From Candidatus Methanomassiliicoccus intestinalis Issoire-Mx1 (GTDB lineage Archaea > Thermoplasmatota > Thermoplasmata > Methanomassiliicoccales > Methanomassiliicoccaceae): a stretch of DNA of 64,000 nt. Position 1 is the first letter of the stretch. The number at the start of each line of letters is the position of its first letter. The stretch is from positions 186,001 through 250,000 of the forward strand of contig NC_021353.1 of assembly GCF_000404225.1 (NCBI RefSeq), written 5' to 3'. Made by a program: the position numbers and the translations under genes. Of this stretch, positions 25,665 to 33,251 are shown piece after piece. Under the pieces are notes generated by a model. The model saw only the letters and a program-made list of their open reading frames with translations. It ran no database searches and was not told the DNA's origin.

Positions 25665-26861
25665 GTGAGATCATCTGCAACGATTTTTACTTTACCTGTA
25701 ATCTCTCTGATTCTGTTAAGTTTTATCTTAGGTACCAGTGAGTTCATAATTGTAGGCATTCTGCCGGATATCTCCGAAGGGCTGAACGTATCTCTTGCCC
25801 TTGTCGGCAATCTTGTATCTTTGTTTGCATTTGCATATGCTATCGGGACGCCTTTTATAACTACAATAAGCAGCAGGTTCAACAGGCTGCATTTGCTGAT
25901 CTTTCTGGCTGCAGTCTTTATCCTGGGAAATCTTCTCTGCGGATTTGCGCCCAGTTATGTCGTTCTCGTGATTGCAAGAATCGTGACCGCCGTGGTTTCA
26001 GGAGCCCTGCTGTCAATCGGAATGACCTTTGCCAAGGACACGACTGAGCCTGCAAACATGCCTAAAGTTATAGCATGGATCTTTTCTGGATTCAGCATAG
26101 CATCGATAATTGGTGTTCCAATAGGAACTGCATTGACTCAGGTCATAGGATGGAGGTATGTTTTCTTTGTAATCTGCACAGTCAGCGTTTTTGTAACTCT
26201 GCTGTTGTACAAAACTCTGCCCAGACAAGGGTCTGTTATGACATCTAAGAGTCTGACGCACCAATTCATCCTGTTCAAAGATGTCCGGATAATTCTCGGA
26301 GTGCTGATTGTATTTTTCGGCGCTGCTGCATCATATGTGTTTTACACATATCTGACTCCAATTTTAGAGACTGAATTGGGTGTTCCAGTAGAATATGTAA
26401 GTATCGTCCTGCTGCTGTTTGGAGTAACTTCTATCGTAAGCAATCTGATCTCTGGAAGGATTGCTTCCTCAGGCGGAATGAAAAAGATGCCCAAGGCCTT
26501 CCTGATTCAGACAATCTGTCTGGCAGTTCTTCCTCTTACTACTCTGTATTCTGCAGCAGGCCTGATCAACATCTTTGCCCTTGGCGTTCTGATGTATCTC
26601 ATGAACTCTTCAATACAGATGCATTTTCTGAACATAGCGTCTCAGAATGTTCCGGAATCTATCAATCTAGCATCTTCCCTAAGCCCTGTTTCGTTCAATT
26701 TCGGCATAGCTTTAGGGTCAGTCTGCGGGAGCGCTATCGTAACTTTTGCAAGTCTGAGGTATGTCGGCATCTGTGGTGCATTATTTGCATTTTTGGCGTT
26801 TGCGATAACCGTAATCCTAAATATAAAATCAAAAAGTCTGGAAGAAGTTCAGCACCGTTAA
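25665..26861 (+). CDS. Major facilitator superfamily transporter
   Basis: The 398-residue protein has 12 predicted helices and resembles drug/arabinose-efflux MFS permeases (AraJ/YdhP type): ILGTSEFIIVGILPDISEGL at the N terminus and the A-like motif RFNRLHLLIFLAAVFILGN between helices 2 and 3. The start is GTG after AGAAGGCGG. Neighbours give no clue to the substrate; efflux is the usual role. It could have been acquired, as this subfamily is mostly bacterial. Confidence 0.8.
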   Translation: MRSSATIFTLPVISLILLSFILGTSEFIIVGILPDISEGLNVSLALVGNLVSLFAFAYAIGTPFITTISSRFNRLHLLIFLAAVFILGNLLCGFAPSYVVLVIARIVTAVVSGALLSIGMTFAKDTTEPANMPKVIAWIFSGFSIASIIGVPIGTALTQVIGWRYVFFVICTVSVFVTLLLYKTLPRQGSVMTSKSLTHQFILFKDVRIILGVLIVFFGAAASYVFYTYLTPILETELGVPVEYVSIVLLLFGVTSIVSNLISGRIASSGGMKKMPKAFLIQTICLAVLPLTTLYSAAGLINIFALGVLMYLMNSSIQMHFLNIASQNVPESINLASSLSPVSFNFGIALGSVCGSAIVTFASLRYVGICGALFAFLAFAITVILNIKSKSLEEVQHR

Positions 26862-26912
26862 AACAAGGCCAAAATAAGCTTTATTGGATTATATGTTCAT
26901 ACTTATTCAATT

Positions 26913-26932
26913 AAAGTTATGGACATAACTTT
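26913..26932. promoter_or_regulatory. Near-perfect 20-bp dyad upstream of the DUF6015-like gene
   Basis: AAAGTTATG-GA-CATAACTTT is symmetrical except for its centre. It lies about 140 bp before the next start, in a 213-bp AT-rich stretch with several TATA-like strings (for example TATATAG near 26963 and TATATATG near 27006). It could be an operator, or part of a weak terminator for the MFS gene, though no T-run follows. Confidence 0.45.
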
Positions 26933-27074
26933 ATACATATTGTGATATGCACTAGATAACATATATAGGCATTATTCTAGATTGTGATAACCAACACTAA
27001 ATTGCTATATATGTAAGTTTAGAAAGTTGATTGCAGAAGAGTGAAGGTTAAAGCCATCACCAAGGGGTGTAGGT

Positions 27075-27503
27075 ATGACATCAAAATCAAAAATGGATAT
27101 GGAGAGCGTATTAACTCTCGAAAACTTAACAATCGCTATCAGGAATGGCATAGACAGGGAAGGTATGCCAGAAGAGCAGGCAAAGGAGATGGCTCAGCAC
27201 ATTCTGAATTTCTTTGGATACAGCGAGCGCATGATCGACAACGTTCTTGAGCCTGAAGACCGGGATGCTTTCTATATGTTGGAAGACACCGGGATTTTGA
27301 CTACGGAACGTGAAGAGACAACCCTCTATGATGGAAGAGAGTGGAGAATCCACTATTGGCTTTTCCGTAAGGAACGCATTCTGGAATTGGTATGCGGTTA
27401 CGATATGAAGGGTGAAGATGCTGACTCTGATGTCTCCATCTATGAAGAATTGGAAGACGGTGTCTGGGACACTCTCAAAAATCCCGGCGCAAGCAGTTTT
27501 TAA
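27075..27503 (+). CDS. DUF6015-like conserved protein of Thermoplasmata
   Basis: The 142-residue acidic protein resembles a family I know from Thermoplasmata as DUF6015. Strongly patterned segments are AQHILNFFGYSERMIDNVLE and RDAFYMLEDTGILTTEREE, then DGREWRIHYWLFRKERI. The arrangement (helices followed by a charged wing) could be a DNA- or RNA-binding winged helix. Function is unknown. AAGGGGTGTAGGT precedes the ATG. It is followed by a 7-bp hairpin and the XPD helicase. Confidence 0.65.
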   Translation: MTSKSKMDMESVLTLENLTIAIRNGIDREGMPEEQAKEMAQHILNFFGYSERMIDNVLEPEDRDAFYMLEDTGILTTEREETTLYDGREWRIHYWLFRKERILELVCGYDMKGEDADSDVSIYEELEDGVWDTLKNPGASSF

Positions 27504-27519
27504 GGAGCATTAGCTCCTT
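27502..27519. repeat. Hairpin between the DUF6015-like gene and the XPD helicase
   Basis: AAGGAGC-ATTA-GCTCCTT begins within the stop codon of the upstream gene. It lacks a T-run, so it is at best a weak terminator. Its left arm, AAGGAG, is too far (about 20 bp) from the helicase start to be its ribosome-binding site. Confidence 0.5.
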
Positions 27520-27524
27520 ATCTT

Positions 27525-29417
27525 GTGCCAATGGGACTCTTTCCCTATAAATTTCGTAAGTTTCAGGAAGAACTCGTCGAATCTATAGCTGATTCGACAT
27601 CTTCCGCTTCCCATCTTGTTCTTGAGTCTGGGACAGGAACCGGTAAGACTGTATGTGCCTTAGCAGGTACGCTCGATACCGCCCTGAAGAATGATAAGAA
27701 AGTTCTGTACCTTACAAGAACGAATTCTCAGCAGCACCAAGTGATGACGGAGCTGAGAAAGATAAATGAGATCACGCCTGTTTTCGGAGTTGCCATTCAG
27801 GGCAGACAGAACACATGTCCTTTAGTGCAGCGTGATCCAGATCTCCGGTCTGGTACTCCGGAAGAACTTTCCAAGCTTTGTGCAGAAAAGAAAGCAAGAG
27901 CCATTTCCGACAGTGAAGGAGGCTGCAGATTTTACCGGAAAACCATAACATCCGATTTTGAGGATGTGGAAAAATACTGCAGAGAAAACCTGCCTTCCGT
28001 TGAAGAATTCTCAGATTATTGTGATAAGCGTGGCATGTGCCCGCATGAGCTTACGAAAGATCTTCTTTCCCGCGCAACGGTTGTAGCCGCGCCGTATGTT
28101 TATTTCTTCTCACCATACATAAGACAAAGGCTTCTGGACTGGATGAACATTTCAGAAACAGATCTTATCGTCATAGTGGATGAAGCTCATAATCTTCCTG
28201 AATATGCCAGGGAGATAAAGTCGTTCAAACTGTCTTCAAAAGTTATTGAGCTGGTGAATAAGGAACTGGATGATTTTGGAAATCCCGAAGTTTTGAAGGG
28301 AATTACCGTAAGAGATTTTGTAAAACAGATTGACATCCTGCTGAATAAAGCCCAGGAAGAATATCTCATTGAAGATGACGGTATAATCCCTCCAGATTTT
28401 CTTGAAGCCGGTTTAATGTCTGCTTTTTTCATCACATCTCATGCCTTGGATGCTGCAGCGGAGAATATTTCAGAATTTGGAGATACAATACGGGATGCCA
28501 AACGAAAAAAGGGCAGGCTGCCCCGATCATACATATATTCTCTGGGAAACTTCCTGCAGCTTTGGGCGGACACATATGAAGAATTCTATGTCAAGCTGAT
28601 AACTGGAGGAGAAAATCCGGCTTTTGAAGCATACTGCATGGATCCATCTGTAGCATGTCTGCCTGTTTTCAGCTGTTATTCTTCCCTCCATATGTCTGGA
28701 ACTCTTTCTCCTCTGAATGAATACAGGGCATCAATCGGAATACCGAAAGAATCGCGTTCCATCATCTTTCCATCTCCCTTTGACCCTTCAAAACGTTCAG
28801 TAATCTATACAGACGATGTTACGACAAAGTACGAAGAGCTGCTGAAAGATGAAGAAATCATCAAAAAAATGGAAGATTACACAGTTTCTGTATGCAACAC
28901 CTGCAACAAGAATACTGCAGTATTCTTCTCATCGTACACCTTAATGAATAAGTTCCTCGAAGACAAAATTCTGCTCAGAATCCACAATGATGTCTTCATG
29001 GAAAGAAAAGGCATGCAGCAGCATGAACTCATGAATGAAGTAAAAAGTTTCAAGTCTTCGAAGCCAGCTGTATTATTTGCTGTAATGGGCGGCAGAATAA
29101 GCGAAGGGATAGACTTCCCAGGCGATGAACTGGAAATTGAAATTTTAGAAGGGATACCTTATCCGAAGCCTAATGCAAAGCAGAGGGCTCTGCTGCATTA
29201 TTATGAGATTAAGTTTGGAAGGGGCTGGGAGTATACTGTCAAAGCACCTGTTACTAGAAGACTGCTGCAGACTCTGGGAAGACTCATACGTACCGAAGAT
29301 GATGCTGGTATTGCACTGATACTTGATAAACGGGCAGTTCAGTTTTCAGACCGTTTCGTTTCTCACCTGTCTGAAGCTCCTGTAAACGATATTCTTAACT
29401 TTTTTGCAGGCCGCTGA
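27525..29417 (+). CDS. XPD/Rad3-type Fe-S DNA helicase
   Basis: The 630-residue superfamily 2 helicase unwinds DNA 5' to 3'. The Walker A motif is SGTGTGKTVCALA, the Walker B/DEAH box is VIVDEAHNLPEYARE, and motif VI is RRLLQTLGRLIRTEDD. Cysteines in NTCPL, LSKLCAEKK, GGCRFYR and RGMCPHE lie where XPD carries its [4Fe-4S] cluster. The start is GTG 27525 or ATG 27531; neither has a clear site. The role is nucleotide excision repair or a related process. The dyad hairpin upstream may limit read-through. Confidence 0.88.
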   Translation: MPMGLFPYKFRKFQEELVESIADSTSSASHLVLESGTGTGKTVCALAGTLDTALKNDKKVLYLTRTNSQQHQVMTELRKINEITPVFGVAIQGRQNTCPLVQRDPDLRSGTPEELSKLCAEKKARAISDSEGGCRFYRKTITSDFEDVEKYCRENLPSVEEFSDYCDKRGMCPHELTKDLLSRATVVAAPYVYFFSPYIRQRLLDWMNISETDLIVIVDEAHNLPEYAREIKSFKLSSKVIELVNKELDDFGNPEVLKGITVRDFVKQIDILLNKAQEEYLIEDDGIIPPDFLEAGLMSAFFITSHALDAAAENISEFGDTIRDAKRKKGRLPRSYIYSLGNFLQLWADTYEEFYVKLITGGENPAFEAYCMDPSVACLPVFSCYSSLHMSGTLSPLNEYRASIGIPKESRSIIFPSPFDPSKRSVIYTDDVTTKYEELLKDEEIIKKMEDYTVSVCNTCNKNTAVFFSSYTLMNKFLEDKILLRIHNDVFMERKGMQQHELMNEVKSFKSSKPAVLFAVMGGRISEGIDFPGDELEIEILEGIPYPKPNAKQRALLHYYEIKFGRGWEYTVKAPVTRRLLQTLGRLIRTEDDAGIALILDKRAVQFSDRFVSHLSEAPVNDILNFFAGR

Positions 29418-29456
29418 TGTAGAAAACATTTAACCCCTGTGAGTTATCCATGCTCA

Positions 29457-30029
29457 ATGGACGTTTCAGAAGTTCTTACGGCTATCGTACTCGGCATCTT
29501 CCTTTTCCTGCCAGCCCTGATACCAAATTCAGCAGCTGTTCTCTTCGGCGGCGGAACGCCGATTGATTTTGGCAAGACCTGGAGGGGAAAACGCATCTTA
29601 GGTGACGGTAAAACCTGGGGTGGGCTTATCGGCGGAGTAGCCTCTGGAACATTTCTTGGAATAATTCTGATTGCTATCGCCTATTTATTTGATCCAGTAA
29701 ATTTCTGGGGGTACGGATCTTTCCCGCAGAACATTGGAATAGTCTTCACTCTCGCACTGGGATCACTGCTGGGCGACATGTGCGGTGCATTTATCAAACG
29801 CAGGCTGGGAATGGAAAGGGGACAGAAAGCCCCGGTACTCGATCAGTATGATTTTGTAGCTGGTGCAATGCTTGTCACATGCTTGTTTTTCCCAGACTGG
29901 CTGATTTCAACCTATGTCACAGGCACAGGATTGATTTCATTAGTTACGGTATTAATCATAGTGCCGGTTCTGCATCGTTCTGTAAACATCATCGGTTTTA
30001 AAATGGGAAAGAAAAAGGAGCCTTGGTAA
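29457..30029 (+). CDS. carS: CDP-archaeol synthase CarS
   Basis: The 190-residue membrane enzyme transfers CMP from CTP to digeranylgeranylglyceryl phosphate, giving CDP-archaeol for polar lipid synthesis. ALIPNSAAVLFGGGTPIDFG and GDGKTWGGLIGG are hallmark CarS motifs, with about five helices. ATG 29457 fits the hydrophobic start of the family; an in-frame GTG at 29439 is an alternative, and neither has a strong ribosome site. It overlaps or abuts pyrE. Confidence 0.92.
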   Translation: MDVSEVLTAIVLGIFLFLPALIPNSAAVLFGGGTPIDFGKTWRGKRILGDGKTWGGLIGGVASGTFLGIILIAIAYLFDPVNFWGYGSFPQNIGIVFTLALGSLLGDMCGAFIKRRLGMERGQKAPVLDQYDFVAGAMLVTCLFFPDWLISTYVTGTGLISLVTVLIIVPVLHRSVNIIGFKMGKKKEPW

Positions 30030-30031
30030 AC

Positions 30032-30562
30032 ATGAACGACCGAGTTAAGAACGCGCTAGTAAGCTGTAATGCTCTGGCTTATGGGGATTTTACACTCGCT
30101 TCTGGAAAAAAAAGTGAGTATTATATCGATATTAAAAAAGCCAGCACAGACCCGTACGTTCTCGAGACAATCGCGGACGAGATGGCTAAAAGCATAGCAG
30201 CTGCCGGGTTAAAGTTTGACTTAATTGGCGGAGTGGCCCTTGGCTCTGTACCGCTTGCAGTGGCACTTTCTCTGAGAACTAAAATTCCATATATTATGGT
30301 AAGAAAAGAAAAAAAGGATCACGGCACACAGAAACTGATCGAGGGGACAATGACCGAAGGCTCTAAAATCCTGATGGTGGAAGATGTGGTCACCTCAGCA
30401 GGTTCTGTTTCAACAGCTGTGGATGTAGTGAGAAACGCCGGAGGCATTATTGAAAATGTATTTTGTGTTGTTGACAGGCAGTCTGGCGGTTCAGAGCTCT
30501 TAAGAGAAAAAGGAGTCGAACTGCTGTCTCTGATAACTGCAGAGGATGTGTTGAAACGATGA
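30032..30562 (+). CDS. pyrE: Orotate phosphoribosyltransferase PyrE
   Basis: The 176-residue enzyme makes orotidine 5'-phosphate from orotate and PRPP in pyrimidine synthesis. FTLASGKKSEYYIDIKKAS begins it, VRKEKKDHGTQK is the flexible catalytic loop, and KILMVEDVVTSAGSVSTAV is the PRPP motif. An in-frame TTG at 30023 overlaps carS, but ATG 30032 (MNDRVKNAL) is preferred. Its stop overlaps the start of the glycosylase gene. Confidence 0.94.
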   Translation: MNDRVKNALVSCNALAYGDFTLASGKKSEYYIDIKKASTDPYVLETIADEMAKSIAAAGLKFDLIGGVALGSVPLAVALSLRTKIPYIMVRKEKKDHGTQKLIEGTMTEGSKILMVEDVVTSAGSVSTAVDVVRNAGGIIENVFCVVDRQSGGSELLREKGVELLSLITAEDVLKR

Positions 30563-31086
30563 TCTCCTGTGAAGATTGTCCCCTCTGCGAAGGCAGACAA
30601 AATATCGTCATGCCTGATGGAGATCCTCAGTCTCCGGTTGCGTTTGTAGGAGAGGCTCCCGGAGCTGATGAGGATCGGCTGGGGAAACCCTTCGTAGGAA
30701 AGTCTGGCAAGGTACTAAGCAGACTTATGGAGGAAGTAGGTCTTGCCAGGAGCAGTGTTTTTATCACAAATACTGTAAAATGCAGGCCTCCCAACAACAG
30801 GGATCCAACGTCAAAAGAAATGGAAGCATGCTATCCAAGGCTGGAGCAGGAACTTAAAGATCGGAAATTGATCATTGCTCTGGGCAGGTCAGCTGCAAAA
30901 GACCTGATCGGAAGGGACGTTAAAATGGGCTCGGAAGCCAACACTATGATTCCAGTAATGATCGCAGGCAATGAGATCAAAGTCCTGATTGCCTACCATC
31001 CGGCTGCAACCTTTTACAGCAGAAAAGCTCTTGAAAGTCTGAAAAATTCTATAGAGATTGCCAAAGAATATATGCCCAGCAAATAA
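30559..31086 (+). CDS. Type 4 (Fe-S) uracil-DNA glycosylase
   Basis: The 175-residue enzyme removes uracil from DNA. Motif 1 is GEAPGADEDRLGKPFVGKSG, and HPAATFYSRK carries the catalytic-loop histidine. Cysteines in CEDCPLCEGR and KCRPPNNRDP...ACYPRLEQEL provide the [4Fe-4S] ligands of family 4. It begins at ATG overlapping the pyrE stop, so carS, pyrE and this gene form one operon. Confidence 0.92.
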   Translation: MISCEDCPLCEGRQNIVMPDGDPQSPVAFVGEAPGADEDRLGKPFVGKSGKVLSRLMEEVGLARSSVFITNTVKCRPPNNRDPTSKEMEACYPRLEQELKDRKLIIALGRSAAKDLIGRDVKMGSEANTMIPVMIAGNEIKVLIAYHPAATFYSRKALESLKNSIEIAKEYMPSK

Positions 31087-31159
31087 TTTTTATGTCTGCC
31101 AGACCGTAAGAGCTATTTATAGGTACAATGATGAGTTTAAGAATCGGAGACTGTACATC

Positions 31160-32104
31160 ATGTCTTTAGTAATCACCCCAGATGAGCTTATTAAAACGCA
31201 TGGTAAGCTTTTCTGCCAAGGTTTCTACACCTTAGTTGATGAAAAAAACAACATAGCTACGCTGATCGAGTGTTGTGATGTTAAAGGTGCTATGGAGTGG
31301 GATATTGCCAACAGGAAACGCAGCGGCGGTGTTCTCAGGAGTATACGCACAGACGGCAACATGCTCGTCATGGATGCAGACCTTGGAGAAGGTGAAGTTA
31401 ATTTCGGCCCTGCAGCGAAAGGCATAGGGGCCTCTGCTTTGAAAGCCGTTAAGATCGAGGGAGATCTTGTAAAAACAACATGGGTTGGTCTGGCAGGGGC
31501 AAGCGTCGGTGTCGGTGTCTGTCTGGCTCAGGGGCCAGGCGTAATTAAGGCTGAATACCCCGAAGGGTTTAAAGTAGGGGGAGCCAACAGAGTTTTGGTA
31601 AATATTTACACCCCTAAAATGGTGCGCGTAGTGTATGCTGCAGATGATACAGACACCAAAGAAAAGGGGGCTTCATGGGTTCTGATGCTGAAAATGGCTA
31701 GATCAGCTCCCTACGGCAAGTTCCTCGAACATAAAATTACACAGCTTAATCCAAAAGTTCCTGAAAAGACGACTAACTGCGCTGCCGTAGGCGTATCGTT
31801 TGCCGTGAGGGAAGATGAAGTGGAAAAGCTTACAGAATATGTAGTGAACTATCTTCGTGAAAATACATATTCAGATGATACAACGCTGGCGGTTTACCAG
31901 GGTCTTAAAATTCCGCAGGAGCTCTCTGAATACGGCCTGAGAGCTAAAAAAGAAATTCTCACAGTCGATGACGCCAAGAAAGCTGCAGCCGATGGCGGAG
32001 CGAAAATTATAAAAATCACCGGTGAAAACGGAACTATTGGAGCTGTTGCTGCGATAGGATGCTTTGATATGGGTCTTATGGCCGCAGACATTCTCGATGA
32101 ATAA
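31160..32104 (+). CDS. Putative methanogenesis marker protein 11 (TiaS-related, DDTD motif)
   Basis: The 314-residue protein matches my recollection of methanogenesis marker protein 11, a methanogen-restricted family of unknown role. It has YAADDTDTKEKGASWVLMLK, the DDTD motif shared with the ATP-using TiaS/GIDDTD family, and GLAGASVGVGVCLAQGPGV earlier. The name rests on memory of the family, not on a search. The frame is open upstream to 31058, but ATG 31160 starts MSLVITPDELIKTHG cleanly. It is not physically linked to mcr or hdr here. Confidence 0.55.
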   Translation: MSLVITPDELIKTHGKLFCQGFYTLVDEKNNIATLIECCDVKGAMEWDIANRKRSGGVLRSIRTDGNMLVMDADLGEGEVNFGPAAKGIGASALKAVKIEGDLVKTTWVGLAGASVGVGVCLAQGPGVIKAEYPEGFKVGGANRVLVNIYTPKMVRVVYAADDTDTKEKGASWVLMLKMARSAPYGKFLEHKITQLNPKVPEKTTNCAAVGVSFAVREDEVEKLTEYVVNYLRENTYSDDTTLAVYQGLKIPQELSEYGLRAKKEILTVDDAKKAAADGGAKIIKITGENGTIGAVAAIGCFDMGLMAADILDE

Positions 32105-32130
32105 TCATCATCGGGATCTTTGGTGAGGTA

Positions 32131-32913
32131 ATGAAACAAGAAATCTCTAAAGCGATCTCAAGTACTGCATATCAGACATATGAGAAACTTCTATTCAAGG
32201 AGGTATCGGAGGGTGATATACCGCATCACATCGCGGTTATCATGGACGGCAACCGGCGGTTTGCCAAAGAGCTTGGGATTTCTTCCACCGAAGGACACAT
32301 AAAAGGCAAAGACAAGCTTGAAGAAGTCTTAGACTGGTGTATGGAGCTTGACATTAAGATCCTGACAGTTTACGCTTTTTCTACTGAAAATGGAAAGCGC
32401 AGCGCTGAGGAAGTATCTGCGCTGATGGATCTTTTTGAAGAAAATTTCATAAAACTGGCTGATGACGACAGAGTACACAAATATGGAATAAAAGTAAAAG
32501 TCTTAGGCCAGAGAGAATTAATTCCGCCGAATGTTCTTGATGCCATAGAGATCGCTGAAGAGAAGACTAAAGAGTATTCCAATCACTATTACAATATTGC
32601 ACTGGCCTATGGTTCCCGCCAGGAAATAACTCATGCAATCAGGCAGATTGCGCAGAAAGTCAAAGACGGAGAGATGGAGGTAGATGATATCTGTGAAGAC
32701 ACAGTCTCTACTTACCTGTACACAGCTGACTTTCCAGATCCTGATTTAGTTCTCAGGACTTCAGGCGAGGAGAGAGTTTCAAATTTCCTGCTGTGGCAGC
32801 TCGCATATTCTGAATTATATTTTACGGATGTATATTGGCCTGGTTTCAGGAAGATTGATTTTCTTCGTGCTATTCGTTCATACCAGATGCGTCAGAGGCG
32901 TTTCGGGACCTGA
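32131..32913 (+). CDS. uppS: cis-Prenyltransferase (polyprenyl diphosphate synthase, UppS family)
   Basis: The 260-residue enzyme elongates allylic diphosphates with cis isoprene units to make the polyprenol carrier for archaeal N-glycosylation. IPHHIAVIMDGNRRFAKELG contains the catalytic Asp and Asn, VYAFSTENGKRSAEEV follows, and DLVLRTSGEERVSNFLLWQ and ELYFTDVYWPGF complete the signature. GGTGAGGT precedes the ATG. Confidence 0.95.
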   Translation: MKQEISKAISSTAYQTYEKLLFKEVSEGDIPHHIAVIMDGNRRFAKELGISSTEGHIKGKDKLEEVLDWCMELDIKILTVYAFSTENGKRSAEEVSALMDLFEENFIKLADDDRVHKYGIKVKVLGQRELIPPNVLDAIEIAEEKTKEYSNHYYNIALAYGSRQEITHAIRQIAQKVKDGEMEVDDICEDTVSTYLYTADFPDPDLVLRTSGEERVSNFLLWQLAYSELYFTDVYWPGFRKIDFLRAIRSYQMRQRRFGT

Positions 32914-33251
32914 TCTACCTCTGTTTTGAAATTTCATTGTTCAATATACAGCTTACAGAATCAGCCTTCTGCAGTTAAATGCCAGCTCTGCTCAAAATGC
33001 TCTGGGATGAGCAGGCGGCAATCCCGCAGCAGTATTTCTTCTGGGCTGCTGTATATATTCCAACTTGAATACTTCTACGCATATTGTGAATTTAAATCAT
33101 ATCCTTATACAATATGGAGGAACTTATACCATACAATTTCTATTTAATGTATATATGATGCAGAATCATTGCATCCAGCCACACCGGCAGCTTACTCAGG
33201 GAACGTGAAAACATTTTTCTAGAGTGTATCTGCTGGGGGGTCGAACAGACT
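32914..33251. other. 338-bp gap with three stacked hairpins and an AT-rich promoter region
   Basis: No reliable gene is present. Three adjacent inverted repeats lie at 32988-33051: CTGCTCA/TGAGCAG (32988-32994, 33008-33014), GCGG/CCGC (33015-33018, 33024-33027) and CAGCAG/CTGCTG (33027-33032, 33046-33051). An AT-rich stretch (33085-33155) and GGGGGGT 10 bp before 33252 belong to the next gene. A 73-codon frame across the hairpins has no recognisable product. The block could be a structured RNA or leader. Confidence 0.45.

Noticed and set aside
32926..33147. 73-codon frame with a CxxC-like start
   Set aside because: It runs through the stacked hairpins, is low in complexity (Ser/Arg rich) and has no ribosome-binding site or homologue I recognise.
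32914..33251. Cobalamin riboswitch before the B12/radical SAM gene
   Set aside because: The B12-box consensus is not present, and such riboswitches are not established in archaea.
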